From Lojkania enalia (taxonomy: Eukaryota; Ascomycota; Dothideomycetes; Pleosporales): 64,000 nucleotides of DNA. The DNA is taken from positions 66,184-130,183 of the forward strand of contig ML986646.1 of the NCBI GenBank assembly GCA_010094045.1. The letters run 5' to 3'. The translations under genes and the position numbers were made by a program. The notes below the pieces were generated by a model that had not been told where the DNA came from, did no database searches, and saw only the letters and a program-made list of their open reading frames with translations. Positions 53,779-64,000 of the stretch are shown piece by piece (position 1 is the first letter of the stretch; every line of letters starts with the position of its first letter).

Positions 53779-56700
53779 ATGGCTGCAGCAGCAGTCGACG
53801 TCGGCTACCTCGCCGCGTCCTATGCAATCCCCGAGCCTACATTGCACACTTTACTTTCTAGCCCCACTGTGGAATTGGTGCAGTCGTTAGTTGTGCAGAT
53901 TGAAGCCAAGGCCCGCGAATATGATGAACTAAGGTCCGAGAAGCTCCGCGCTGATGTTGAGCTGGAGAATGCGGTGCGCAGTGGAGAGACTCGTGCGCGA
54001 GCTCTCAAAGCATCCGCCGATAAAGCTCTGAAGGACGCGGAGGAGCTCCGCCAGAAGCTTAGCCAGGAAGGTAAGTGGGAACCACATCGAGAGCGTCCCT
54101 GGGTTAATCACTAATGGCAACTTTTCATAGAAAATGCCCGTCAACAAGTGGAGACAGAGCTTCAGAACCTGAAATCTTCCGCGACAAATTCTTCAACCGA
54201 AGTCGAAGTCCTCCGGTCCCGCATCACGTCGCTAGAGGCCCGCAATCGAGACACTATAACCAGCCTCGACTCTAAGTCTTCTCAATACGATAACCTTCAC
54301 GAGGATCTCAAGGCGCAACAGCAAAAGACTGTCCAGTTTCGAAAGCAGGTATCCGCGCTAGAGGAGAAGATCCAGACATTGGAGAATGAAGCATCAAGTG
54401 CCAAGTTCCGCGAGAATAATCTCCAGAAAGAGATCCAACTTCTTAAGAAAGACAATGAATGGTACGAAGCCGAGCTTAAGACCCGCAACGCCGACCATAC
54501 CAAGTTCCGGAAGGATAAAATGACCCGGATTGCCGAACTGCAACGAGCTAACACCGATGCCAACCAGTCGATCGATTCACTCCGCCGGACAGAGACATCG
54601 CTGCGTAATCGAATTGAGGAGCTGGATCAAAAGACTGAACATCATCTCAATACAATTTCACAATTGCAGGAGCAGGCGCGACAGGATCAAGAAACTTCCC
54701 GTGCCGAGACCATCACTGCGAAACGATTGGCCACTCTTAGTGAAGATAGGTACAAATCAACCAAAGCTCGCCTAGATGAAGTGGAACACGACTTCAACGA
54801 GCTCAAAGAGGGCGCTGCCTCCGAGCTCGGTCTCCTACAGGCAGAAGTCGATTCTGAGCGTTCTCAGCGAGAGGCGGGCGAGAATAAGATCAAGGTGCTT
54901 GAGTCCCAGGTTGAACGTCTTGAATTTCAAATTACCGAGTTGAGCACCTCTATCCAGCAACCACCGGCCACTCCACGACGCGCCATCAACGGACCTCTTA
55001 GTACGCCAGGACGAACCGGCTCACCGAGCATCGGTTCCCCATCTCGAGGACGAGGGGCCATGACACAGACACAGACCTACGCGGAGAATGCTCAGCTCCG
55101 GGCGGAAAATCGAAAATTGAAGGAAGAGGTGGAAATTAGCAAAGCTACAGTGCAGGAGATGATTGATGCACTTGAGCGTGCGCAGCCAGAACTAGAGGAA
55201 ATGCGCCAAGAGAACGAACGTCTGTTAGCTGAGAATGGTCAAATGACGAGTCTACTCGAGGAAGCCGTACATGGGAGGGAAGAAGCACGAAAAGAGACTC
55301 GAAAGTGTCAAGGCGACTACAAAGGCCTCCTTCGGGAATCCGACCTCCAGCGTCAACAGCTTCGTGACCTTAGTGCCCAAATTAGGCTACTGCTTGTGGA
55401 GCAGCAAATCCGAGAAGAAGGCATTGAAGCACTTACTGTCGAACAACAGGAATACTTGAAGCGCGTCGCAATCAACGATATCCCTGTGGACGAAATGGGC
55501 GATACCACTGACACAGGCCGCTTGATCAGCAGGCAGCTAGTCATATTTAGGAACGTTAGCGAGCTTCAAAACCGGAATGAGCAAATTCTTCGCACGATTC
55601 GGGATGTTGCAGAGCAGTACGAAGGTACGGAGGCCCAAATAAAGGCCAACCAGATGGAGAAGGATCGCGAGGAACTCACTCGTCTGCGCGACAAGATCTC
55701 ACAGCATGAGGAGGAAATCAAATCCCTCCAGCTGAAGTCGCAAGGTTTCATGAAAGAGCGCGACATGTACCGCCGGATAGTCACGAGTCGTGGTCAGATC
55801 CCACCAGACAGGGATATCTCATCAGCGTTTGGTCAATCAGTGAACGATGGGGCAGCCGCCACCCCACCTCCTGGAAACTCGGTGCAGGGTATAGAGCAAT
55901 CTCCTCAGTCTAAAGAGAGGGCAGAATACGCCCAGTTGTACAAGGACTTGCAAGCATATTCAGATAATCTCCGACAAGAATACACTGCAGATCGTACCGC
56001 GTGGAAAGAACAGGTGGACAGGCTATCCAAGGAGAATATGGAACTTCAAGGCCAGGTTCTCCGGCTCAACAACGCAGCCCTATTAGCTCAAGAGCGATAC
56101 GACCTTGTACAAAGCAAGCTTAACTCTCTGAAGTCGGAGAACAATGAGCTGTTGAACCGTTCACAATCGCTTCAAGATCTTGCAGCAAAACAGGATCTTC
56201 GCACTCAGCAAGTTGCAGAAGAGGTTGTTGAATGGAAGAGCAAAGCAGATAGCTTAAAACGAGAAAATGATCGATTGAACGATGCAAAATCTTTGTCTAG
56301 GTCTAGGGAGGAACGCCTCACCAAGGAAAATGAGGAGCTTCTCGCAGAGCGAAATCGGCAGAATGCGATGATCACTAGCTTGCAGAATCTTCAGCTGGGG
56401 CGAGATCAGGCAAATGATGAGAATCGTCGACGTTTAGAGAGCAGAGCCGCTTCGCTCGAAATTGAGCTGCAAGACATGAAACGCAAGTTGGAGGATGAAC
56501 TGGAAGAACATAGGAAGATTTCCTTGCGCCGCGAATATGAGCAAACGGAGACACGAAAGAAACTTGAAGATTTGACCACGGCATTGAATAACATTAGGCC
56601 GGAGCTCGCATCTACAAAGACAGAGCGTGACCAATTACAGGCACGAGTCGACGAATTAAAGGTAGAGCTGCGCATTGCAGAGGAACGTGCAGATGGTCAT

Positions 56701-59700
56701 GCAACTCGACTGGGCACTCAGGCGAACGGATCGGCAGATGACGACCTGAGCCGAGAAGAGCAGCTCAGCATCGAGATTTCCGGTCTTAAACGCGAAATCG
56801 AAGCTACTCGCGAAGCGATGGAAGGTGCCAAGGCCGACGTAGAACAGTACAAGGCCATTGCACAAGAAAGCGAGGAGCGTTTGGAATCCACACTCGACAC
56901 GCAGGAACAGTACGAGAATGAAATGAACCAGCAAATTGCTAAGAAGGACGCAAAGATTCGTGATTTGGAGAAGCGAGTTGACGAGATTTCGTCAGAGCTT
57001 GCCACCACGAATGCAGAACTTAATGAGCTCCGAGGAAAGCACGAGGAGGAAACGGCACGCCTGGGTAATGAGAAAGAGCTCTTAGAGGCCGAAATCACCC
57101 GCTGGAAGGACGACGCAGACCGTGAACGGGAGAAGGCAACTCTTCTTCATGAGGACCTCAAAGCACAAGCCGACATTGCGAACCGTGCTCAGCAAAACTA
57201 CGAAAGTGAACTTTTGAAACATAGCCAGGCCATGCAGAGCCTCCGAGATGTCCGCGAAGAGCACAACCAACTCAAAACCGAGGTCGCACAGATCAGGGCT
57301 GAAAGCGAAGCTGCTCGTACTTCGCTTGCACAGAGCGAAGAGCTTTGGGCAGAGACCCGTGAGCGATATGAACGCGAGCTTGCGGAGAGTCGATCCCGGC
57401 ACAACGACTTATCTGAGCAGAATAAGATTTTGCATCGCCAACTTGAGAATGTTAGCAATCAGATTGCCGGCTTGAAACAAAGCCGGGTCTCTGTTGATGG
57501 CGGCGAGCCAGATTCCACCGCCTCCGATGTTGATGTTGCCGGTCTTCGCGAGGTTATCAAGTATCTCCGCCAAGAGAAAGAGATTGTCGATATACAGTAC
57601 GAAATGCAGCTTCAGGAAAACAAACGGCAAAGGAATGAGCTTGATTACGCTCTCAACCAGCTTGATCAAGCCCGTGAGCAGCTAAGTACCGAGCGACAGT
57701 CTCAGGCACAGACCAAGCAGAATGCTGCCAGCCTTGAATCACTTCAAAACACCGTTGAACAGCTCAATCTTTATAGAGAGAGTGTCAGTACCTTGCGAAA
57801 CGAAGCACGCCAGGCGCAAGCACGACTAGCTGAAAAGACGAAGGAGGTTGAGAATCTGTATGAGCAAATCCAGCCTTTGAAGGGTCAAGTCCAAGACCTT
57901 GAAGGCCAACTTGGGCTGAAGAATGGCGAAATTGAGCTCCTTGAAAAGGATCGCGATCACTGGCAACAGCGTCATCAGACCGCTCTGCAGAAATTTGATC
58001 GCATAGATCCCGCCGAGCTGGAGGCTCTGAAGACGCAGATCGAGACTCTTCAAACCGACCGCGATCAAGCTCGAGAAGAGGCTAAAAAGTTTGGCGAACG
58101 ACTAAAGGCCGAAAAGGAAGCTGCACTCCAAGAAGCCAATGCGGCCTGGGAAGAGCGAAAGAATACAATGGTCACCCAGTTTAAGGAGCGGTCTAGGATG
58201 CTTTCTGGGCAGATTAAGGAGAAAGATGCAACCAATAAAGCTATCACAGAGGAACGCGACGAACTTAAAGAGCAGCTTGCCATTGTCCAACAGGAGCTTG
58301 ATGCAGCAAAGTCTGCCCATGATGAGGCTATTGCCAATGCTAATTCCGCGAATTCAAGTGCTGATGTTGACATGGGCGAGGAAGGACAGGTTACCGAAAA
58401 TAGTGGTACCGGGCTTGCGGGCGAACAGAGAGAGGAACTTGAGGCTCGGATTGCAGCAGCAGAGAGACAAGTCTTTGAGGAAAGGAATAGGTATACTGCT
58501 CTTCAAATCCATGTCCAGCAGGCCCAAGAGCGGGTTAGGAATCTTGAGACACAAGTGGTATACTTTCCCGGATTGTTGATTACGAGACTAAGCTAACTTA
58601 AGTAGGGCGAATTGCAACAGCGCATTGGAACTCTCAACACCGAGCTTTCGCAGGCCCAGGAGGAGACTAGACAAGCTGAGGCACAACTTGCAGACCTACA
58701 AACTCAACAAGCAGTCTCTGAGCAAGCTGCGCCTTTGGCGCCTTCTGAAGAAGCTGAGAAGCTCAGGAAGGAGCTCGCTGTCGCGCAAAAGGAGATTGAG
58801 GACTTGCGGACTCGTGCTGATATTACCGATTATGTCGCTGGGCAATCTGCGGAAGACGGTTCGAAGACAGTGGATGAACAGGTTGCTGAACAGGTAGCCA
58901 CGTTCAAGGCTGAGGCTAATGGACGTGTCAAGGAAGCAGATGATAAATGGAAAGAGAAAATGAACAAAATGAGGGACAAGTTCAATAATATTCTCAAAGA
59001 AGAGAAGGGCAAGAATGCGCAATTGCAGACCGATCATGAGGCCCAGATTGAGCAGCTCACTACAGAACATCAGGCTGAGCTCGCCCGTGCTCGGGAAGCT
59101 GCACAGAGCGCTGCCACTCAAAACAATCAGACCACTGCTGAAGAGGGGGACGCGAAGCAAATGACAGGTCCGGGAGCTGGAATAGAAACAGCTATCAAAG
59201 CTGAGGCACTACCCGCTTCTGATGCAACTGACAACGAGGTCCGTAAGTGGATTGATGGCAACATGGTTGCTCGGGAGATCATTAAGCGCAATATCACCGA
59301 CCGCTTAAAGAAGGAAAGGGACGTTCTCAAGGAAGAGCAGGATAAAGCAATAGCAGAAAAGGTTGAGGAGGCTAAAGCATCCTTTAGAGACGAGCAAGAC
59401 AAGATTATCGCTGAAAGGGTTAAAGAAGCTATTACAACAGCCAAAAAAGAGCAAGAAAAGGCTGGTGCCCAAAAGACTGCCACCGAAGTGGAGAGTACCA
59501 AAGCCAAAGTCAAGGAAGAGCAAGAGAAGAGGTTTGCAGTCAAAATCAATATGCTGAACAACCAGTTGAACAGAGCCAAAGCCCAGCTCGCCGTCGTGCA
59601 GGAGGCTGCTACAGAAACACCAGAAAGGGCTGTCGGCGAGGTATGGGCAATAGCAAAAGATGCGAGGCCCCAACCCACACCGAGAGCGCAAGCTCCCGCA

Positions 59701-60552
59701 GGTCAGCCAGCACCGACCGCATCAGCGCTACAAGCCAACCAAACCCCACAAACCCAAGTAGAATCTCCAATCCCATCCCAGCCTACCCATACCAGCATAC
59801 CACAAGCCAATGGGGCAATGGGTGGTGGAGGATTTGGCCAGCCTTCATTCCCACAAGCTCAACAGGGCAATGTACAGACCAGTGCTTTTGGCCGCTCAAG
59901 TAGCTTAGGCCAAAACCAAGCTGGCCCGCTCCAGCAATTTGCGCAAAATCCATTCAGCCAACCGTCAAGCCAGGCTGGAGCAGCTGCCGGGTCGTTTAGT
60001 GGTCTCGCACAACCTAGCTTCGGTCAATCTAGCTTCGGTAGCAAGCCCCAAACGACATATAATAACAACACGAACATCAGGCCGGACTCTCCCTTTGGCC
60101 AACAGCAGCAGCAGGCTGGTCGAGGTCGTGGTGATCACATTGGCACAGGACCCGCCGCGCTCCGTAATCTCGTTGGCCAACAGGCCGGCCAATCGTCGAT
60201 TCCTCGTGGAGGCGGTATCCCTCGGCCAAGCGGTCGCGGTCAAGGCAATCAGAATCAAAATCAAAGTCAGGGTATCAATGTTCATGGCGCCGGTGCTTCT
60301 CAGATTGGACGTGGCGGTGGCAGTGGCAGCAGACGAGGTCGCGGCGGCGGCCAGATACAGACGAATGCTCAGGGTGGACAGGGTCAGGGTCAAGAACAGA
60401 ATAGTCCGCGATCATTAAATCCGGGTGCGCAGCAATTCCACCCGGGAATTGGCCGAGGTCAGAAGCGCGGACGTGATGGTGGTGATGATGGAGACCCTGG
60501 ACATCAGGGTGGAAAGCGTCCGCGAGGCGGAGGTGGAGGCAGTGTTCCTTGA
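53779..60552 (+). CDS. MLP1: Mlp1/Tpr-type nuclear pore basket protein
   Basis: A 2221-aa filament protein of the nuclear basket. In yeast and animals, Mlp/Tpr proteins anchor mRNA quality control and spindle-checkpoint factors at the nuclear side of the pore. Exons are 53779-54070, 54131-58557 and 58606-60552, all in phase. Residues about 45 to about 1790 are an almost unbroken heptad-rich coiled coil (E/K/Q/L/A), interrupted by a Pro/Ser hinge (TPRRAINGPLSTPGRTGS, about 370). The TPR/MLP1-MLP2 family motif lies around DLSAQIRLLLVEQQIREEG and SRQLVIFRNVSELQNRN. The tail (about 1940-2221) is Gln/Pro/Ala-rich with FGQP-, AFGR- and SSFGSK-type FG motifs, followed by an RG/RGG-rich end and a basic KRPRGG terminus, a likely nuclear signal. 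Length and architecture match fungal Mlp1. The last intron is 48 nt. Confidence 0.95.
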
Positions 60553-60857
60553 GTGAGACAAGCAGGTCAACATTTTATATACATTACTGGAAGCGTAATA
60601 GGGATCAAGCAATTACGTCTAATCCGGACGCGCGTTTCATTTGTTTTCCGGAGGAAATAATGCATATGGTATTTGGTTTCGATGACACATGGAGTACGGG
60701 CATATGGAAAATGTGGGCCGTAAATGGCATCCTGTAGCATAGTTACGATGTGTTACCCGTCGGATAATAGAACCATGTTGGTGTCTCGTTGATTCCCGAG
60801 GCCCCCGAGACCCTTGAGAAACTAGACGTGATCTGCTTTTCCATGTTGCAATTAACG
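60553..60857. other. Intergenic between convergent genes
   Basis: The 3' flank of the Mlp1-like gene and of the small minus-strand gene. No feature is recognised. Confidence 0.5.
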
Positions 60858-61318
60858 TTAACGCGAGATCACGTGAAAAGAGCGCACTAAGTCAAGACCC
60901 CCACTATGCCAAGGATGAAAGACTAGGACGCTAGGTATTTCTATTTCCAGAATTATATAGGCCGGGTTTTTGAAACTTCCCAAATGTGGCACTGCAAGAT
61001 CTACTAGTTCGTTCGATCCGTTACGTTTGATGAAGCGCTTGTAGTCGGGAGGCGGCAATCGACCCGATTGAATACTATGCACTAAACCCTTTACAAGTAA
61101 TTCAGGTTCGAAACGGAGCCTTGATTTCAGTAGGGGCGAGCAAACTTCTAGATAGACAGGAGCAACAGTTCTACTATGATTATCACGCAATGTGCTAAAA
61201 TCCGCGAAAGCGCCTACAGCCGGAGTGAGATGGGATAAGCGTATTTTGCCTGCCTAGAAGACTATGCTTGGACATGCTTACCGCATAAGTAGTTTGTGGC
61301 AGTGCTCAGCTGTACCAT
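60858..61318 (-). CDS. Small protein of unknown function, two exons
   Basis: Joining 61318-61282 (MVQLSTATNYLCG) to 61213-60858 by a 68-nt intron (GTAAGC donor, GGCTGTAG acceptor) gives 130 aa. The first part has the look of a conserved protein (GAFADFSTLRDNHSRTVA, YLEVCSPLLKSRLRFEPEL, LVDLAVPHLGSFKNPAYIIL) and the last about 20 residues do not. It may be a truncated copy or may have another 3' exon. I do not recognise the family. It borders the transposon-relic region at the right end, which raises the chance that it is a fragment. Confidence 0.4.
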
Positions 61319-62159
61319 TGCTCGTCTCTTCTAAAGCAAAGAGCAAATGGAGGGCTCAGGATTCCGAACAGAAGTCTCGATGAATCATGCATCATCGTGC
61401 GAAAGGTTGATCGCCTACGGCTTTTGGTATGCTTGGTAAATTTATTCTCGAAAAGGTGTGGGTTTCTCAAAGAGTGTTTGGCGACGGCTGTTGCATGTCA
61501 ATGTTATTCAACCCTCAGTGTCAGGGATCGAGATCGGCCATAAGGCTGGGTTAGACGAGGCGGCCGGCATGTGTTGGATTCTGGGGTACTTTACCGCAGT
61601 AACTCTATGTCCAGGGACTTTTGACTCCTTTGTTGGAGGTTTTCTATCGCTGCTTTTGGAGTCACTTGCACCTGAAGTGCCAAATCTAACCCCGTCAGCT
61701 TTTCTTGCCTAGTTCCCGCACCGCCCCATGCTGTCTCATTTCATGCTTCTAAAAATTCACAACAACTGAATGAGCCAAATAGACCTCCATCCATTCTGTC
61801 GATATATTATCAATGCTTCCTCCGCCGCCTCGCTAGAATATCGCCTTGTCTTCATTCAGAGAAGCCTGACACGCGTCTACTCGCCCTACATCAACTCGCT
61901 GTATTTGCTCGCACCCTATCATACTATACAGCTCCCCCTTTCTGCTCTCAGTTAATGCTAGCTCTTATTACATTTAGCAGCCTATTCTATGTAGTCTACT
62001 ATTATTCTATCCTATTAATCTGTAATTAATTAACGTACTCAGTCGGCGAGCAGCCACTATGTGCCATGACCCTACCCAAATAACGATACATTACTACGTT
62101 ATACTTATAATCTAGGATAACATAGTATAATACACTAGATTGCGTTATTCTACTTCCAT
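61319..62159. other. AT-rich intergenic sequence at edge of repeat region
   Basis: No gene is seen. From about 61930 the sequence becomes distinctly AT-rich with many TA/AT steps, unlike the gene-dense part to the left, and merges into the Fot1-like relic. Confidence 0.5.
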
Positions 62160-62500
62160 TTCTACTTTCTTTTCACATATACGGGCGTTATGCCCTATCT
62201 CACCACACCACCTACGGCGCCTTTGAGGCTGATCGCCTCTATAACGTGCGCCTCCTTTTTGCTCTTCTTTCCATCGCCCCCAGCGCCACACTCCTCTAGG
62301 GCAGTCAGTCGTGCGCCCTCCTCAAATTTTAAGGTCCCTTCCTTCTGTACTTGCTTCATTATATGTGATTTATGGCGCGTAGCAGCCTCGTTGGCTGCTG
62401 AAAGACTATTAATCTCATTATATACCAATATAACGGAATACTCTATTATCTCAGCGCCTTTAGTAAGCCATTAAAGTGAATTAACCATTAAGGTATGCGA
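62160..62500 (-). mobile_element. Relic of a Fot1/pogo-type (Tc1-mariner superfamily) transposase C-terminus
   Basis: On the minus strand one frame reads TKGAEIIEYSVILVYNEINS, then LSAANEAATRHKSH and QKEGTLKFEEGARLTALEE. This is the tail pattern of fungal Fot1/pogo DDE transposases (NEI..LxAANEAA..RR...KxxGTLTVEEG). After a one-base shift, the next frame gives QRRRRCGEIGHNARICEKK, the CCHC zinc-knuckle end of the same family. The catalytic part is not recognisable, so this is an inactive fragment. No terminal inverted repeat was identified. Confidence 0.65.
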
Positions 62501-63139
62501 ACTACTAAAGTACTTTTGAATTCTGCTCTTAATTAAAGCTAATTAAGACTGAAATTTAATTAGGTTGTTTAGTATTCTCGACTCCCACGATGTGTCTTCT
62601 ATAGTAGTGGTCGTAGCCGTCCGTAGTCGAACTTCCAGCTTCGATAATGCAGCCTCTAGATTAAATAGAACAAGCCCAGCACCTTAGAAGCTTCCTAGGA
62701 TATTGCTCTTCGTAATCGCTGAACCGCCAATTCTCCTAAGACAATTTTCCTGTGATACTAATTTTCCTGGAACGCAGATTGGATTGATTGATTAATTGAT
62801 TGATTCATAGACTGTCCTAGCCGCCCCAGTGAGTTGAAGCTCTGAACCAAGAACAAGTGTGATGATCAATCTACGAGGAGTTACACAGCTACTTATAATT
62901 GTTACGCATCTCCTCTACCTGCCTAAAGCAGAAGACTGCCTATAGGCAGTCTTCATGGTGGCGTACTTGCCTACCAGGCAGTAGGCTCAATATCACGTGA
63001 CTGTGGGATCCAACTCAGTGGAAGGTATGCAGCGTACAACTATAAATACAGGCGTTCCGCCTTTCCACTTTCAGAATCAAGCCGTTCCCTCTACTAAGGT
63101 AATGTCCACCCTTCAAATAACAATTTAGACCCTCCATTT
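62501..63139. repeat. AT-rich repeat-derived sequence with palindromes
   Basis: This stretch has short ATTGATTGATT-type iterations near 62780, a perfect 24-bp palindrome at 62931-62954 (arms GAAGACTGCC around TATA) and a second inverted repeat GCCTAC/GTAGGC at about 62970-62990. It lies between two transposon relics, so a MITE-like or terminal-repeat origin is plausible but unproven. Confidence 0.45.
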
Positions 63140-63660
63140 ATAGCTCTAATAACTATTCCGTGTCTTTAGACTTATTAAGCTTTTCCTATCCCTCCTAACC
63201 TTTTGTTTAATAATAAACACTCGTCCACATTATTGTATATTATAGTACTGTAGAGGGGACTGCCTAGAATTGTCCAAGCAGTCCTGTCTTTAAGATTATC
63301 TTGGCTGCTTATACTGCTGTTAGCAGTTTACAGAGAACTCTTTTAATATCCTCGCACGGCTGCTTACCTGCCCACATTTATTGTCGCTCCCCTATCCAGT
63401 TCCGGTATTCCAGGAGTATGTGCTGTACAGTCTACCTCCTGAGTCCGCATTAGCATTCGTTGGTGTCCGCTTTGTTGATGGTGTGGATATAGGCTCGTAG
63501 GCCGATCTTGCCTGAGCGCATTTGCATAATGACCCAGCTAATTGCTCTGGGTATTTCGATGTGCATCTTGAGGATTCCTTTACCTGGCTTTACGCCAAGT
63601 CTGATCCGGGACGACTTACTAGAACGCCGATTTTCTGAGGTCAATTGTCATGTGACGCTC
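63140..63660 (-). mobile_element. Relic of a Tad-type LINE (3' end of ORF2), with RIP-like stop codons
   Basis: The minus strand reads [20 protein letters not shown], then [12 protein letters not shown], a stop, CGLRR, a stop, and TVQHILLEYRNWIGERQ. It continues MWAGKQPCEDIKRVL, a stop, AAKIILKTGLLGQF, a stop, AVPSTVL. This is the end region of fungal LINE reverse transcriptase/RNase H polyproteins, with the C-x-C...TVxHxLLEC zinc-finger-like motif. The interrupting TAA/TAG codons sit where the family has Gln (CAA/CAG), and the expected Cys of LLEC is Tyr, all explained by C-to-T changes on one or other strand. Non-functional. Confidence 0.7.
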
Positions 63661-64000
63661 ATCTGCCTGGGAGGTTGTTCCGGGGGCCCTGCTATGACCT
63701 AAATCTAGCACCAGAGTACTAGAGCCCCTATGTCCTAGGGGGCTAATTTTAGTCTTTGAAACCTTATGAAATTAATAGTGCTACAACCAAAGCCGACAGC
63801 ATAAAATACAGTGCCCCGTCTTAATGCGACACGCCCTTCATTTTCGTATCCAATATTCTCCAAAGCAATGGTTAGGCATCTGTAGTGTAGTTCATCGTCA
63901 CTAAGCTTGTATCTTCTCTTAATCAACCGAAAACACTATTAATACGTGTAAGCAGGGTTGGGGTCAAAGTATTAAGATAGAGTTGTATTGAATATGTTGT
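63661..64000. other. Right-edge sequence, no gene recognised
   Basis: This may belong to the same repeat-rich block. Only a short open frame without domain evidence (63735-63926, -) is present. Confidence 0.4.

Noticed and set aside
61250..61281. A 32-nt intron joining the two exons of the small gene at 60858-61318
   Set aside because: It keeps the frame, but 32 nt is shorter than any other intron here; the 68-nt alternative ending at 61214 also keeps the frame and was preferred.

Overview
This window comes from a filamentous ascomycete (Pezizomycotina). The evidence is many short spliceosomal introns of about 48-120 nt with GTAAGT/GTATGT donors and CTAAC-type branch points, a Zn(II)2Cys6 regulator, AzgA, GH81 and BYS1-domain families, and AT-rich transposon relics whose stop codons look like C-to-T (RIP-type) changes. 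A leotiomycete is my guess for the class, but nothing here proves it.

Layout. 1-3.2 kb: no gene seen. 3.2-8.6 kb (-): DNA topoisomerase II, five exons. 9.2-12.5 kb: an NTF2-like/MDR oxidoreductase fusion divergent from a Zn2Cys6 regulator. 12.9 kb: tRNA-Ser(UGA). 13.2-14.6 kb (-): mitochondrial-type acetyl-CoA acetyltransferase. 15.9-21.5 kb: two BYS1-domain secreted proteins (the second carries an in-frame stop and unusual cysteine repeats) flanking an Sds3-like histone deacetylase subunit. 22.6-26 kb: a membrane-anchored SDR, ribosomal protein eL6 and a MAPEG-like protein; the last two show up only when exons are joined by hand. 27.1-28.4 kb: two decayed F-box-like genes. 30-34 kb: AzgA purine permease and RIB3. 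35.3-39.4 kb (-): two fungal proteins of unknown function. 40.5 kb: a tiny four-part gene of 92 codons. 41.2-42.6 kb (-): an intron-rich, apparently non-coding gene with one box C/D snoRNA-like sequence in each of five successive introns. 43.1-46.1 kb (-): GH81 endo-beta-1,3-glucanase. 47.2-60.6 kb: a housekeeping block with UTP14, mitochondrial mL41, COQ3, TFIIE-beta and an Mlp1/Tpr nuclear-basket protein. 60.9-64 kb: a small unknown gene, then relics of a Fot1/pogo transposon and a Tad-type LINE.

How it fits together. Ribosome production is a recurring theme: UTP14 (18S processing), mL41 and eL6 (ribosomal proteins), and the snoRNA host gene (predicted rRNA 2'-O-methylation guides). UTP14 and mL41 share a 251-bp divergent promoter. 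The rest is ordinary metabolism (thiolase, riboflavin, ubiquinone, purine uptake), chromatin and transcription (TOP2, SDS3, TFA2), and secreted or wall-active proteins.

The most interesting item is the snoRNA host gene. Four of its five snoRNA-like sequences carry antisense stretches to conserved rRNA motifs. Three of these match the sites guided in budding yeast by snR77, snR76 and snR74, which are neighbours in the yeast polycistronic snR72-78 cluster. All exon coordinates are my own reading of splice signals and reading-frame continuity, without alignments.
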